This document shows positions 1 to 7,173 of a DNA stretch of 64,000 bases, piece by piece (the first letter of the stretch is position 1; each line of letters opens with the position of its first letter). The position numbers were made by a program, and so were the translations under genes. The DNA is from Allobosea caraganae (GTDB lineage Bacteria; Pseudomonadota; Alphaproteobacteria; Rhizobiales; Beijerinckiaceae): positions 62,001 to 126,000 of the forward strand of contig NZ_QQTO01000035.1 of NCBI RefSeq assembly GCF_003351345.1, in the 5' to 3' direction. Below the pieces are notes generated by a model. The model was not told where the DNA came from and made no database searches. It worked only from the letters and a program-made list of their open reading frames with translations.

Positions 1-1
1 C

Positions 2-1147
2 GAGGCGACCCGCGCCGGCCAGATCTTCGCCTTCTTCGCCGGCGAATGCCTGCGTTTGGCCGGTGAAGCCATCCCGTCCGTGCGCCCCGGCGTCGGCGTC
101 GAGATCACCCGTGAGCCGGTCGGCATCATCGGCATGATCACGCCCTGGAACTTCCCGATCGCGATCCCGGGCTGGAAGATCGCGCCGGCGCTGGCCTACG
201 GCAACTGCGTCGTCATCAAGCCGGCCGATCTCGTGCCGGGCTCGGCCTGGGCGCTGGTCGACATCATCCAGCGCGCCGGCCTGCCCAAGGGCGTGCTGAA
301 CCTCGTCATGGGCCGCGGCTCGGTCGTCGGCCAGGCGCTGCTCGAGCACAAGGACGTGCATGCGATCAGCTTCACCGGCTCGGTCGGCACCGGCCGCAAG
401 GTCGCGGAGGCCTGCATCGCCTCCAACCCGATGAAGAAGATCCAGCTCGAGATGGGCGGCAAGAACCCGCTTGTCGTGCTGGACGACGCCGATCTCAAGA
501 TCGCCGTCGAGACCGCCGTCAACGGCGCCTTCTTCTCGACCGGCCAGCGCTGCACGGCGTCGTCGCGCCTGATCGTCACCGAGGGCATCCACGACCGCTT
601 CGTCGAGGCGGCCATCGAGCGCATGAAGGGCCTCGTCGTCGACGACGCGCTGAAGAGCGGCACCCATATCGGCCCGGTCGTCGACCAGAGCCAGCTCGAC
701 CAGAACCTGAAATACGTCGCCATCGCCAAGGACGAGGGCGCCAAGCTCGTCTGGGGCGGCGAGTTGCTCAACCGCGAGACCCCCGGCTTCTACATGCAGC
801 CGGCCCTCCTCACCGAGACCACCAACGCCATGCGCATCTCGCGCGAGGAGGTCTTCGGCCCGGTCGCCAACGTCATCCGCGCCAAGAACTACGACGAGGC
901 ACTGGCCATCGCCAACGACACCGAGTTCGGCCTCGCCGCCGGCATCTGCACGACCTCGTTGAAGCACGCGACGCATTTCAAGCGCAACAGCGAGGCCGGC
1001 ATGGTGATGGTCAACCTGCCGACCGCGGGCGTCGACTATCACGTGCCGTTCGGCGGCCGGAAGGGCTCGAGCTACGGCCCGCGCGAGCAGGGCGCCTACG
1101 CCAAGGAATTCTACACGACGGTGAAGACGGCCTACACGCTGGCCTGA
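2..1147 (+). CDS. NAD(P)-dependent aldehyde dehydrogenase, 5' truncated by the window edge
   Basis: This is the 3' part of an aldehyde dehydrogenase superfamily gene. The frame is open from base 2, so the N-terminus lies outside the window and an apparent TTG start at 56 is internal. Visible family marks are the NAD-binding ITPWNFP segment, FTGSVGTG, the ELGG-type segment LEMGGKNPLVV with the general-base Glu, the nucleophile Cys in GQRCTASS, and EEVFGPV near the C-terminus. The reaction is oxidation of an aldehyde to an acid. The sequence resembles semialdehyde dehydrogenases such as the 2-oxoglutarate semialdehyde type, but the substrate cannot be fixed from sequence. No partner gene is visible on this side; the next genes are a toxin-antitoxin pair on the other strand. 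Confidence 0.93.
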   Translation, partial: EATRAGQIFAFFAGECLRLAGEAIPSVRPGVGVEITREPVGIIGMITPWNFPIAIPGWKIAPALAYGNCVVIKPADLVPGSAWALVDIIQRAGLPKGVLNLVMGRGSVVGQALLEHKDVHAISFTGSVGTGRKVAEACIASNPMKKIQLEMGGKNPLVVLDDADLKIAVETAVNGAFFSTGQRCTASSRLIVTEGIHDRFVEAAIERMKGLVVDDALKSGTHIGPVVDQSQLDQNLKYVAIAKDEGAKLVWGGELLNRETPGFYMQPALLTETTNAMRISREEVFGPVANVIRAKNYDEALAIANDTEFGLAAGICTTSLKHATHFKRNSEAGMVMVNLPTAGVDYHVPFGGRKGSSYGPREQGAYAKEFYTTVKTAYTLA

Positions 1148-1149
1148 TC

Positions 1150-1455
1150 TCAGGTCTCGTCCGAACCGAATAGTTCGGTTTCGTGGTCCCGGCGGCCGTG
1201 CAGTATCCGGAGCACTTCGATCCGATCTTCGAAGACCTTGTAGAAAATCAGGTAGCGGCCGGTCGGCCGCCGCCTGATTTCCGCCTCGCGATAGCGCTCC
1301 ACAAGTTGGTAGCCGTAAGGCGCGTCCGAAAGCCGCTGGCACGCGAAACGCAATTCCCGGACAAAGCTAAATGCCCGCTCGGGATTATCGCGAGCAATGA
1401 AATCGCCAATGTGCTCCAGGTCATCGTCCGCCGTCTGGAGGACGATGACCTTCAT
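1150..1455 (-). CDS. parE: ParE-type toxin of a type II toxin-antitoxin system
   Basis: A 101-residue protein of the RelE/ParE fold. The N-terminal VIVLQTADDDLEHIGDFIA and the C-terminal GRYLIFYKVFEDRIEVLRILHGRRD are typical of ParE toxins, which in studied members inhibit DNA gyrase. The start codon overlaps the stop of the upstream antitoxin gene as ATGA, so the pair is translationally coupled. Length is normal for the family and no active-region truncation is seen. RelE-like mRNA interferase activity is possible, but the antitoxin partner is ParD-like, which favours ParE. Confidence 0.9.
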   Translation of the reverse strand: MKVIVLQTADDDLEHIGDFIARDNPERAFSFVRELRFACQRLSDAPYGYQLVERYREAEIRRRPTGRYLIFYKVFEDRIEVLRILHGRRDHETELFGSDET

Positions 1456-1715
1456 GATTTCGCGGTATCGGCCATCGCCTGATACTTGGCTTCAAGCCGG
1501 TCGAAGACCTCGTCCATCGGCTTGCCCCGGCCGGCTCGCGAATCCGCAAGCCCCTCCGCGATAGCTTGATCGAGTTCGGCAAGCCGCTCTTCGCGTCGCT
1601 TCACCAGGCGAATGCCTTCCTTCAAGACGTCGAGAACGGAAGCGTAGTGGCCGGTCTTCACTAGCTCGGCCACCGTCTCCCGATCCTTCGCATCAAGCTC
1701 TGTGGTGATCTGCAT
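1452..1715 (-). CDS. parD: ParD-type antitoxin
   Basis: An 87-residue protein starting at the ATG at 1715. A GGAGAG ribosome site lies just upstream, which is better than a TTG 12 bases earlier. The N-terminal half (MQITTELDAKDRETVAELV, then GHYASVLDVLKEGIRL) fits a ribbon-helix-helix DNA-binding domain. The C-terminal half is charged and would wrap the toxin. It is the first gene of the ParDE operon, as usual for ParD, and would autorepress through the inverted repeat directly upstream. Confidence 0.9.
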   Translation of the reverse strand: MQITTELDAKDRETVAELVKTGHYASVLDVLKEGIRLVKRREERLAELDQAIAEGLADSRAGRGKPMDEVFDRLEAKYQAMADTAKS

Positions 1716-1732
1716 CACGCTCTCCAAACAAT

Positions 1733-1754
1733 CGATTCAATATATGTCGAATCG
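1733..1754. promoter_or_regulatory. Probable ParD operator, inverted repeat
   Basis: A perfect inverted repeat CGATTC-N10-GAATCG with an AT-rich centre lies 18 bases upstream of the antitoxin start. Ribbon-helix-helix antitoxins normally bind such repeats over their own promoter. Assignment to ParD is inferred from position. Confidence 0.6.
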
Positions 1755-1776
1755 GCTGCCACCGCCACGGCCTCGC

Positions 1777-2790
1777 TCAAAACCCTTCCAGCACGATCTT
1801 GCCCTTGGCGCGGTTGCTCTCGATCAGCGCATGGGCTCGCTTGAGGTTGGCGGCGTTGATCGCCCCGAAGCTCTCGCTCAGCGTCGTGCGGATCTTGCCG
1901 GCATCGACCAGCCGCGAGACTTCGTTGAGCAGCTCGCCCTGCGCCTCCATGTCGGCCGTCTGGTAGAGCGAGCGGGTGAACATCAGCTCCCAATGCAGCG
2001 AGATACTCTTGCGCTTAAGCGGCATCGCGTCGAGCACCTTGGGATCGTCGATCAGCCCGAAGCGACCCTGCGGTGCGATCAGCTCGATGATCCCAGGCAG
2101 ATGCGTGTCGGTATGGGTGGTCGAGAACACGAAACCGGGCGCGCCGATGCCGAGCGCCGCGACCTGCGCCGCCAGTGGCCTGGTGTGGTCGATGACATGA
2201 TGGGCGCCGTGCTCCTTGACCCAGGCCTGCGTCTCCGGCCGCGAGGCGGTCGCGATCACGGTGAGATCGGTGAGGTGCCGCGCCAGCTGGACCGCGATCG
2301 AGCCGACGCCGCCGGCGCCGCCGACGATCAGGATCGCGTTCGCCGCGCCAGGCACCGCATCCTTGACCTTGAGCCGGTCGAACAGGGCCTCCCAGGCGGT
2401 CACCGAGGTGAGCGGCAGCGCCGCCGCCTCGCCGAAGCTCAGGCTCTTCGGCTTGTGCCCGACGATCCGGGAATCGATCAGATGGAGCTCGGCATTGCTG
2501 CCGGAGCGGTCGAGCGCGCCGGCGTAGAACACCTCGTCGCCCGGCTTGAAGCCCTTCGCCTCCGGCCCGACCGCCTTGACGATGCCGGCCGCATCCCAGC
2601 CCAGAATCCTCACGCCGCCCGCCTCCGGCTGGGCGTTGCGCCGCACCTTGGTGTCGACCGGGTTGACCGACACAGCCTTGACCTCGACCAGCAGGTCGCG
2701 CCCGCCGGCGACCGGCTCGGGCAGGTCGAGGTCGATCAGGGCGTCGTCTGCGGTGATGGGTTGCGGGTGGCGATAGCCGATGGCGCGCAT
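1777..2790 (-). CDS. Zinc-type alcohol dehydrogenase-like / quinone oxidoreductase family protein (TIGR02817-like)
   Basis: A 337-residue MDR-superfamily oxidoreductase. I chose the ATG at 2790 because the protein then begins MRAIGYRHPQPIT, the usual start of this family; an in-frame extension to 2847 has no family match. The GroES-like domain carries VKAVSVNPVDTKVR, and the NADP-binding Rossmann segment is LIVGGAGGVGSIAVQLARH. The structural and catalytic zinc-ligand cysteines of true alcohol dehydrogenases are absent, so a NADPH-dependent quinone or enone reductase role is more likely. It is divergent from an HxlR-family regulator, a common pairing in which the regulator senses electrophiles or quinones. 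Confidence 0.9.
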   Translation of the reverse strand: MRAIGYRHPQPITADDALIDLDLPEPVAGGRDLLVEVKAVSVNPVDTKVRRNAQPEAGGVRILGWDAAGIVKAVGPEAKGFKPGDEVFYAGALDRSGSNAELHLIDSRIVGHKPKSLSFGEAAALPLTSVTAWEALFDRLKVKDAVPGAANAILIVGGAGGVGSIAVQLARHLTDLTVIATASRPETQAWVKEHGAHHVIDHTRPLAAQVAALGIGAPGFVFSTTHTDTHLPGIIELIAPQGRFGLIDDPKVLDAMPLKRKSISLHWELMFTRSLYQTADMEAQGELLNEVSRLVDAGKIRTTLSESFGAINAANLKRAHALIESNRAKGKIVLEGF

Positions 2791-2840
2791 GGGAGGTTTC
2801 CTGCATTGCTGTGGCGCCGAGATGCGCGCTAGGATGCAAC

Positions 2841-2885
2841 TGCGCAAGTACGCACAATTTCAGCCGATAGTATCGAAAAGGATAC
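2841..2885. promoter_or_regulatory. Probable HxlR operator region between divergent genes
   Basis: The short divergent gap holds two inverted repeats: TGCG-N6-CGCA at 2841-2854 with a central AAGTAC-like core, and GTATC-N6-GATAC at 2870-2885 ending just before the regulator start. HxlR regulators bind short palindromes of this kind. Which repeat is the operator, and for which gene, is inference. Confidence 0.4.
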
Positions 2886-2889
2886 CGTC

Positions 2890-3243
2890 ATGCCGCCGCG
2901 CCATAGCCGGCTCGATTGCTCTCCCGGCTGCCCGGTCGAGGCGGCGCTCGGCCTGATCGGCGGCAAATGGAAGGGTATCCTGCTCTACCATCTGTTCCAG
3001 GGCACTTTGCGCTTCAACGCCATCCGCAAGCGCCTGCCGGGCCTGACCCAGCGCATGCTGACCGCACAATTGCGTGAGCTGGAGGCCGACGGGCTGATCA
3101 TCCGCACCGTCTTCGCCGAGGTGCCGCCGCGCGTCGAATACAGCCTCTCCCAGAGGGGCCGGACGCTGGAGCCGGTCATCATGGCGCTGAAGGCCTGGGG
3201 CGACGAGCATGTGCTGAAGCTGTCGGATCAAGCCGCGGCCTGA
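2890..3243 (+). CDS. HxlR-family winged-helix transcriptional regulator
   Basis: A 117-residue one-domain regulator. The family signature is complete: CPVEAALGLIGGKWKGILLYHL, then LRFNAIRKRLPGLTQRMLTAQLRELEADGLI (recognition helix region), then PPRVEYSLSQRG (wing). Two cysteines close to the N-terminus (CSPGC) sit where HxlR/QorR-type proteins use redox- or quinone-reactive Cys. The gene is divergent from the MDR oxidoreductase and probably controls it and itself. The effector is unknown. Confidence 0.93.
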   Translation: MPPRHSRLDCSPGCPVEAALGLIGGKWKGILLYHLFQGTLRFNAIRKRLPGLTQRMLTAQLRELEADGLIIRTVFAEVPPRVEYSLSQRGRTLEPVIMALKAWGDEHVLKLSDQAAA

Positions 3244-3298
3244 GCGGTGCGCTGGTACGCGATTTGCTGCTATTGCCCAACGAATTTCCGAGGCTTGG

Positions 3299-4309
3299 AT
3301 GATGACTGCATCGCTGACGTTCAACCGCCGCGCCTTTCTCGTGCTGGGCGCTGCCGCTGCCCTGCCACGTCCAGCCTTTGCCGCGCCGGGCAAGCAGATT
3401 GCCGCGCTTTTCGCCGGCAAGGTCGATGATGGCGGCTTCATGCAGGCGGGCTATGACGGCCTCAAGCTCGCCGAGGCCCGCCTCGGCGCCACGATCGCCT
3501 TTACCCAGGGCATCGCGCCCAAGCCCGAAGATCTGACCGAGGCGTTGCGGGCGCTCGCCAAGGCCAAGCCGGATCTCGTCATCGCCCATGGCGGCCAGAA
3601 CAATGCGGCGGCGAAGGCCGTTGCGGCCGAATTCCCCGATATCCGCTTCGCCGTCACGCAGGGCAACGTCACCGGGCCGAACCTTGCGAGCTACGAGGTC
3701 CTGCAGGAGCAGTCGGCCTTTCTCGCCGGGATGCTTGCGGCGCTGACCACCAAGACCGGCGTGGTCGGCCACATGTCCGGTATCCGCGTCACGCCCGGCC
3801 TGAAGGGCCGTGCGGCCTATGTCCATGGCGTCATGCACGCCAACCCGACTGTGAAGGTGCTGACCAACTTCTCCGGCAACCAGGACGACAACCCCCTCTC
3901 GAAGAAGGTCGCCGCTGCGATGATAGCCGAGAAGGCCGACATCATCTTCACCATGCTCAATGCCGGCCGCACGGGCGCGGTCGAGGCCTGCCGCGAGGGC
4001 GGCGCCAAGCAGATCGGCAATGTCCGCGACTGGACCATTGTAGCGCCCGAAATCTTCGTCGCCTCGGCCTTCGCCGATTCCGGCCAGGCGCTGTTCAACG
4101 CCGCGCAGGATTTCGTCGAGGAACGCTTCGCTGTGGGCCAAGTCAGGCAGATCGGCCTGGAGACGCCGGAGGCAGTGCGCCTGACCATGGCCGGCACCGT
4201 CCCGGCCAATGTCAAAGGTCGGATCGAAACCATGGCTGCCGAGATCGCGGCCGGCAGCTTCAAGGTTCCGGCCGAATGGGAGGGCGTCGAGTTCGCCAAT
4301 CCGGCCTAG
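3299..4309 (+). CDS. BMP-family ABC transporter substrate-binding protein (orphan)
   Basis: A 336-residue periplasmic binding protein of the BMP/Med/PnrA family, whose studied members bind purine nucleosides or related compounds. The N-terminus has an RRAFLVLGAAAAL stretch with a signal cleavage near AFAAPG; the paired Arg suggest possible Tat export. The body shows AALFAGKVDDGGFMQAGYDGL, VIAHGGQNN and the domain-crossing ITKTGVVGHMSGI-type segment typical of the family. No BMP permease or ATPase gene is nearby, so either the transporter is elsewhere or the protein senses rather than transports. It follows the HxlR gene by 55 bases and is convergent with pobA. Confidence 0.85.
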   Translation: MMTASLTFNRRAFLVLGAAAALPRPAFAAPGKQIAALFAGKVDDGGFMQAGYDGLKLAEARLGATIAFTQGIAPKPEDLTEALRALAKAKPDLVIAHGGQNNAAAKAVAAEFPDIRFAVTQGNVTGPNLASYEVLQEQSAFLAGMLAALTTKTGVVGHMSGIRVTPGLKGRAAYVHGVMHANPTVKVLTNFSGNQDDNPLSKKVAAAMIAEKADIIFTMLNAGRTGAVEACREGGAKQIGNVRDWTIVAPEIFVASAFADSGQALFNAAQDFVEERFAVGQVRQIGLETPEAVRLTMAGTVPANVKGRIETMAAEIAAGSFKVPAEWEGVEFANPA

Positions 4310-4364
4310 ATACTGATCCAACCAAGTCGAGTGCGAGCTCGCGCCGGACGGGCTTCGCGGCGAT

Positions 4365-5534
4365 CTAGTAGGGCAGCCCGACATAGTTTTCCGCCAGCGC
4401 CGCCATGGCGTGGTCGGAGCTGACGAGATAGTCGAGCTCGGCCCGCTGGATGCGCCTGATGAAGGGGTTGTCCTGCGGGAAATGGTGCATCAGCGAGGTC
4501 AGCCACCAGGAGAAGCGTTCGGCTTTCCAGACCCGCGCCAGCGCCCGTGCCGAATAGGCGTCGATTCCCGCTTGCGAGCGCTCGTTGAAATACTCGATCA
4601 GCGCCTGTGACAGGTAGTGCACGTCGCTGGCTGCGAGGTTCAGCCCCTTCGCCCCGGTCGGCGGCACGATATGGGCGGCGTCGCCGGCCAGGAACAGCCG
4701 GCCGAAGCGCATCGGCTCGGCCACGAACGAGCGCAGCGGCGCGATCGACTTCTCGATCGAGGGACCGGTGACCAGCGCCTCGGCCGTCGCCGGGTCGAGC
4801 CGCCTGCGCAACTCGTCCCAGAAGCGCTCGTCCGACCAGTTGGCGACATCCTCGTCGAGCCCGCATTGCACATAGTAGCGGCTGCGGCTTGGCGAGCGCA
4901 TCGAGCAGAGCGCAAAGCCGCTGTCATCTCCAGCATAGACCAGCTCATGCGAGACCGGCGGCACATCGGCCAGGATGCCGAGCCAGCCGAACGGGTAGGT
5001 GCGCTCGAAGAGCTGCATCGCATCAGCCGGCACGCTGGCGCGGGACACGCCGTGATAGCCGTCGCAGCCGGCGATGAAGTCGCAATCGAGCCGCTGCGCC
5101 GTGCCGCCTTTGCTGAAAGTGACATGGGGCTTGCCGCCGTCGAAATCGTGCAGCGCCACGTCCTCGGCCTCGAATATCGTCGTCGCGCCGCTCGCCGCGC
5201 GCAGGTCCATCAGATCGCGGGTCAGCTCGGTCTGGCCGTAGATGGTGACGCGCCGCCCGGTCAGCCGCTGCAGGTCGATCCGGTGGCGCCGGCCGCCGAA
5301 GAGCAGCTCGAACCCGTCATGAGGCAGGCCTTCGGCATGCAGGCGGGCGCTGGCGCCGACGGCGTCGAGCAGGCTGACAGTGCCATCCTCCAGCACGCCG
5401 GCCCGGATGCGTGAGAGCACGTAGTCGCGGCTGCGCCGTTCCAGGATGACGCTGTCGATGCCGGCCTTGTGCAGCAGCTGCCCGAGCAGCAGCCCGGCCG
5501 GCCCTGAGCCGATGATGGCGACCTGCGTGCGCAC
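4365..5534 (-). CDS. pobA: 4-hydroxybenzoate 3-monooxygenase
   Basis: A 389-residue FAD aromatic hydroxylase that converts 4-hydroxybenzoate to protocatechuate with NADPH and O2. Seen in sequence: FAD dinucleotide motif GSGPAG (residues 9-14), the CDGYHG motif near 157, and FLAGDAAHIVPPTG with the ribose-binding Asp near 285. The substrate-site residues known from Pseudomonas PobA have counterparts here: Tyr200, Ser211, Arg213 and the C-terminal ENYVGLPY Tyr384. Length is normal. It lies 50 bases downstream of the HAD gene on the same strand and may be cotranscribed or have its own promoter. No pobR regulator or protocatechuate genes are adjacent. Confidence 0.97.
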   Translation of the reverse strand: MRTQVAIIGSGPAGLLLGQLLHKAGIDSVILERRSRDYVLSRIRAGVLEDGTVSLLDAVGASARLHAEGLPHDGFELLFGGRRHRIDLQRLTGRRVTIYGQTELTRDLMDLRAASGATTIFEAEDVALHDFDGGKPHVTFSKGGTAQRLDCDFIAGCDGYHGVSRASVPADAMQLFERTYPFGWLGILADVPPVSHELVYAGDDSGFALCSMRSPSRSRYYVQCGLDEDVANWSDERFWDELRRRLDPATAEALVTGPSIEKSIAPLRSFVAEPMRFGRLFLAGDAAHIVPPTGAKGLNLAASDVHYLSQALIEYFNERSQAGIDAYSARALARVWKAERFSWWLTSLMHHFPQDNPFIRRIQRAELDYLVSSDHAMAALAENYVGLPY

Positions 5535-5584
5535 GCGCTTCCCCCGGGCAAATTCTCGTTCTTGCCGTCAAGTTGCCACAGCAA

Positions 5585-6298
5585 CTATCTTTGGGAAAGT
5601 GCGATCTCCAACTCGCTGATGCTGTCGAGGCATAGGTCGCTGATCGGCTCCAGCGTCTCGCGCGTTCCCGCCCCGGTCAGCACGCCGATGCGCAGGCCAG
5701 CGCCGGCGGCGCGGCCCATCTCCATGTCGTGGCGGCTGTCGCCGATCATGGCGATCTCGGCGGGGTCGAGCCCGGTCGCGGCGCAGAAGGCCAGCGCCAT
5801 CCCGGCCTCGGGCTTGGCCCCGTCGCCGGAATCATAGCCGGTCATGAAGGCGAGCTTGTCCGCGATGCCGAAATGCGCGGCGGTGGCCGTGACGGCCGCG
5901 ATGCTGTCATTGGAGGCGATGCCGAGCACGAAGCCGTTGCCGTGCAGCCGCCCGAACAGCTCGCCGAGATGGCAGACCGGCACCATGCGGCCGACCGCGC
6001 CCTGGAACAGCGCGTCGAGCGCGAGAACCAGTTCGGCAAAGGCGAGCGGGCTGCCGCCAGCGTGCCAGGCCTCGGCCAGTTCGAGCGTGTTGCCGATGGC
6101 GAGCACGCTGTCGGGTAGCGCGAGCCCGGTTGCCGGATCGACCCCACCAAGGCGCAGCAGCTCGGTCGCCAGGGCCGTATCCCCGCGCGCTGCCAGAAGC
6201 CCGGCCTCGCGATTGATCGGCGGCCAGCTCGCGGCATAGTCGAGCAGGGTGCCGTCCTTGTCGAACAGCAGCCCGCGTATGGCGCCAGGGCAGCTCAT
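5585..6298 (-). CDS. HAD-family hydrolase, phosphoglycolate-phosphatase-like
   Basis: A 237-residue HAD phosphatase. I chose the ATG at 6298, which overlaps the stop of the upstream transglutaminase gene (ATGA). All four HAD motifs are present: FDKDGTL (nucleophile Asp13 and Asp15), GIASND (motif II), Lys in GAKPEAG (motif III), and IGDSRHDMEMG (motif IV). The cap is alpha-helical, as in Gph-like enzymes. The tight overlap places it in the transglutaminase/ATP-grasp operon, so its substrate may be a phosphorylated product of that pathway rather than 2-phosphoglycolate. This role is inference. Confidence 0.88.
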   Translation of the reverse strand: MSCPGAIRGLLFDKDGTLLDYAASWPPINREAGLLAARGDTALATELLRLGGVDPATGLALPDSVLAIGNTLELAEAWHAGGSPLAFAELVLALDALFQGAVGRMVPVCHLGELFGRLHGNGFVLGIASNDSIAAVTATAAHFGIADKLAFMTGYDSGDGAKPEAGMALAFCAATGLDPAEIAMIGDSRHDMEMGRAAGAGLRIGVLTGAGTRETLEPISDLCLDSISELEIALSQR

Positions 6299-7173
6299 GT
6301 CACCGGGATGACGTCGACCGCGATCCCGACCTTCTGCGAGCCGGGGCCGATCACCACCCCGTCGAGCGGCGCGACGTCGGCATAGTCGCGGCCGACCGCG
6401 GTGACGATATGGTCGTCGGCGACGATCAGGTCGTTGGTCGGGTCGAGGCCGATCCAGCCGGTCTCCGGCCCGCACCAGAGCGAGACCCAGGCATGGCTGG
6501 CGTCGGAGCCTTCGAGGCGCTGCTGCCCCGGCGGCGGGATGGTGCGGATATAGCCGCTCACATAGGCGGCCGGCAGGCCGAGGCCGCGCAGGCCGGCGAT
6601 CATGATATGCGCGAAATCCTGGCAGACGCCGTGGCGCTCCTTGAAGGCCTCGGCCAGCGGCGTCGAGACCTCGGTCGCCTCCGGATCGTATTCGAACTCC
6701 TTGCGGATGCGGGCCATCAGCTCGCTCGCCGCCTCCAGCACCGGGCGCCGGGGCGTGAAGCTCAGGCGCGCGTAATCCACCACCTCCGCCACCGGCGGCA
6801 CCAGCCGGCTCGGATAGAGCTGATGGGCCGGCGAATCCGGCGCGAGGCTGCTGGAGGAGAGCGCCAGCGCGCCGACCTCCTCCCAGGTCCGGGTCAGGCC
6901 GGGGAAGGGCGCCGCCGGCCGGTTGACCTCGACCCGCGCCCGCATGTCGAGCCGGAGCTCCCGGTGCGACTTGGCGATGGTCACGGTGGTGACGTGGTTG
7001 CCGAAGAAGCAGATGCCGTCGATGCGCTCGGCCGGGCGTGGCGTGATCACGAGGTCGCGCTTGTGCACGATCTGGCCGATGCCGTCGCGCGGCAGCAGGC
7101 GCAGGATGCAGCGCGCGAACGGCACTGCGCGGCTATAGGCATAGGTCGTGACGTGGCGGACGTTGTAGATCAC
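6295..7173 (-). CDS. Transglutaminase-like protein (small)
   Basis: A 292-residue cytoplasmic protein with a beta-rich N-terminal domain of the bacterial transglutaminase type (starts MIYNVRHVTTYAY) followed by the transglutaminase core. The papain-like triad is visible: Cys in HGVCQDFAH (about residue 180), His in ASHAWVSLWCG, Asp in GWIGLDPTND. It starts at a GTG that overlaps the stop of the ATP-grasp/alpha-E gene (GTGA), showing coupling. No signal peptide. Proteins of this type may act as peptidases or amide-bond-forming or cleaving enzymes; the actual substrate is unknown. Confidence 0.92.
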   Translation of the reverse strand: MIYNVRHVTTYAYSRAVPFARCILRLLPRDGIGQIVHKRDLVITPRPAERIDGICFFGNHVTTVTIAKSHRELRLDMRARVEVNRPAAPFPGLTRTWEEVGALALSSSSLAPDSPAHQLYPSRLVPPVAEVVDYARLSFTPRRPVLEAASELMARIRKEFEYDPEATEVSTPLAEAFKERHGVCQDFAHIMIAGLRGLGLPAAYVSGYIRTIPPPGQQRLEGSDASHAWVSLWCGPETGWIGLDPTNDLIVADDHIVTAVGRDYADVAPLDGVVIGPGSQKVGIAVDVIPVT

